The position numbers were made by a program, and so were the translations under genes. From Lactobacillus sp. ESL0680 (GTDB lineage: Bacteria > Bacillota > Bacilli > Lactobacillales > Lactobacillaceae), in assembly GCF_029392855.1 (NCBI RefSeq), contig NZ_CP113945.1, forward strand, positions 1,550,001-1,614,000: 64,000 nucleotides of DNA, read 5' to 3'. Positions 62,988 through 64,000 of this stretch are shown here, in pieces (position 1 is the first letter of the stretch; every line of letters starts with the position of its first letter). The notes beneath the pieces were generated by a model. The model saw nothing but the letters and a program-made list of their open reading frames with translations, was not told where the DNA came from and made no database searches.

Positions 62988-64000
62988 AAATTACCCTCAT
63001 GAATATGGGGAATACTTTAAGAGTTTATTAGTTAGTTCCAGTGTCTTAGGATCACCCCCACGCATGTGGGGGAATACGATGTAACTGGCATTAACTATTA
63101 CCTCCCTGTGGGATCAACCTCACACTCGTGGGGAATACTATTACTATCAGTTCCCTGATCAGGGATCACTCCCATGCATATGGGGAATACCAGCCTCCAG
63201 CCGTGTGATAATAAGTAATTCCAGGATCACCCCCATGCATATGGGGAATACGCAACTCTTCATGCAAGAACTCGACAAATTAAAGGATCACCCCCATGCA
63301 TATGGGGAATACGACTTTAATCTATCTGTGCAAGTAATAAAATCAGATCACCCCCACACTCGTGGGGAATACCTATTTTTCATGATAAATCATAACTATT
63401 TTTCAGGATCACCCCCACACTCGTGGGGAATACAATAATTCCCTCAGAATGTAAATTAGACAATTGGGATCACCCCCACACTCGTGGGGAATACTAGTTA
63501 ACATTTCAGAGTTGTTCAAAGACACAAGGATCACCCCCACACTCGTGGGGAATACAAATTTTTCAATAAGAAGACAAGAGGCAATTAGGGATCACCCCCA
63601 CACTCGTGGGGAATACCCAACTGGCAGCTGCCTGATCGGGAGTTTGATAGGATCACCCCCACACTCGTGGGGAATACATTGGGCCAAACATTACTCAATA
63701 ATATTGAATAGGATCACCCCCACACTCGTGGGGAATACTATGTTGAATAATTGTAAAACTTGCCATAAATGGGATCACCCCCACACTCGTGGGGAATACA
63801 ACGGTTTTAAGTCTTGGTTCAATAGAAGTTAAGGATCACCCCCACACTCGTGGGGAATACTGCTCCCAAGAGTCATTAATTAAATTAAAATCAGGATCAC
63901 CCCCACACTCGTGGGGAATACGATAAGTTCCAGGAAAAATATCGGCCACATCAAGGATCACCCCCACACTCGTGGGGAATACTGGTTCTAAACCAATTTT
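62988..64000 (-). CRISPR. Type I-E CRISPR array, trailer part; continues past the window
   Basis: 17 repeats of 28 bases (one of 29) at starts 62988, 63049, 63111, 63163, 63224, 63285, 63345, 63406, 63467, 63528, 63589, 63650, 63711, 63772, 63833, 63894, 63955. Plus-strand consensus begins GGATCACCCCCAC, loop ACTC, then GTGGGGAATAC. Spacers are 33 bases (one of 32, one of 24). crRNA sense is the minus strand: the reverse complement starts GTATTCCCC and ends GTGATCC, as in other lactobacillar I-E repeats. Degenerate repeats at the left confirm that this is the leader-distal end; the leader is beyond the right edge. Confidence 0.97.

Noticed and set aside
63205..63832. Two open frames inside the array giving HPHTRGEY-like repeats
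   Set aside because: They are translations of the CRISPR repeats with 61-base spacing, which keeps the frame open for a while; no ribosome site.

Overview
The window is AT-rich, densely coded DNA from a low-GC Gram-positive bacterium, almost certainly a Lactobacillus in the strict sense (acidophilus/helveticus/delbrueckii branch). The evidence is the gene set: proline iminopeptidase PepI, endopeptidase PepO, class II nucleoside deoxyribosyltransferase, pyruvate oxidase, Kup, a D-aspartate-ligase/asparagine-synthase pair typical of L-Lys-D-Asp peptidoglycan, strong AGGAGG-type ribosome sites, frequent TTG/GTG starts, and a type I-E CRISPR array with the GTATTCCCC..GTGATCC repeat seen in lactobacilli. 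The exact species cannot be fixed from the sequence alone. No rRNA or tRNA gene was recognised.

Layout. 1-7.4 kb: DUF421/DUF3290 membrane pair, PAS protein, pepI, a class I amidotransferase, a membrane-anchored repeat protein, an acidic orphan, kup, and a possible insertion-sequence end. 7.4-16.3 kb (minus): pepO, an MFS pump, then the peptidoglycan cross-bridge pair (ATP-grasp ligase plus asparagine synthase), a metallophosphoesterase and an orphan. 16.3-23.7 kb: a complete arginine deiminase locus (arcA-arcB-arcD-arcC on minus; a GntR regulator and a second ArcD-like antiporter on plus) with a rich control region containing a cre-like site and ACACTTTT inverted repeats. 23.7-33 kb: galM, tag, a candidate type I toxin-antitoxin locus, a phosphonate-type ABC transporter (phnD-C-E-E) behind a leader with a small ORF and terminator/antiterminator, uspA, a tyrosine phosphatase with ntd, and nagA.

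33-43.4 kb: a large GH31-like protein that seems to lack its catalytic acids, a topoisomerase III-like enzyme, an Rgg regulator divergent from an MFS pump, two orphans and another MFS pump. 43.4-49 kb (minus): beta-glucoside operon licT-bglP-bglA plus a secreted histidine-phosphatase-like protein, with two RAT/terminator antitermination sites. 49-60.8 kb: D-Ala-D-Ala dipeptidase with a permease behind a structured leader of unknown class, a C39-like protease and a DmpA-type aminopeptidase, a macro domain/phosphatase pair, glpK, a pyridoxine/HMP kinase, a secreted orphan, gatD and pyruvate oxidase under a twin-palindrome operator.

60.8-64 kb: cas6e and cas7e only, with no cas3, cse1, cse2, cas5, cas1 or cas2 in view, followed by a CRISPR array that runs out of the window. 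The array reads (crRNA sense) from beyond the right edge towards cas7e; its trailer end, inside the window, has mutated but structure-preserving repeats and one short spacer. The most interesting items are this reduced CRISPR locus and its mosaic repeats, the small hydrophobic ORF/antisense RNA locus near 25.5-25.9 kb, the phn leader near 29.4-29.5 kb, the leader near 50.95-51.09 kb, and the GH31 protein with lost active-site residues.
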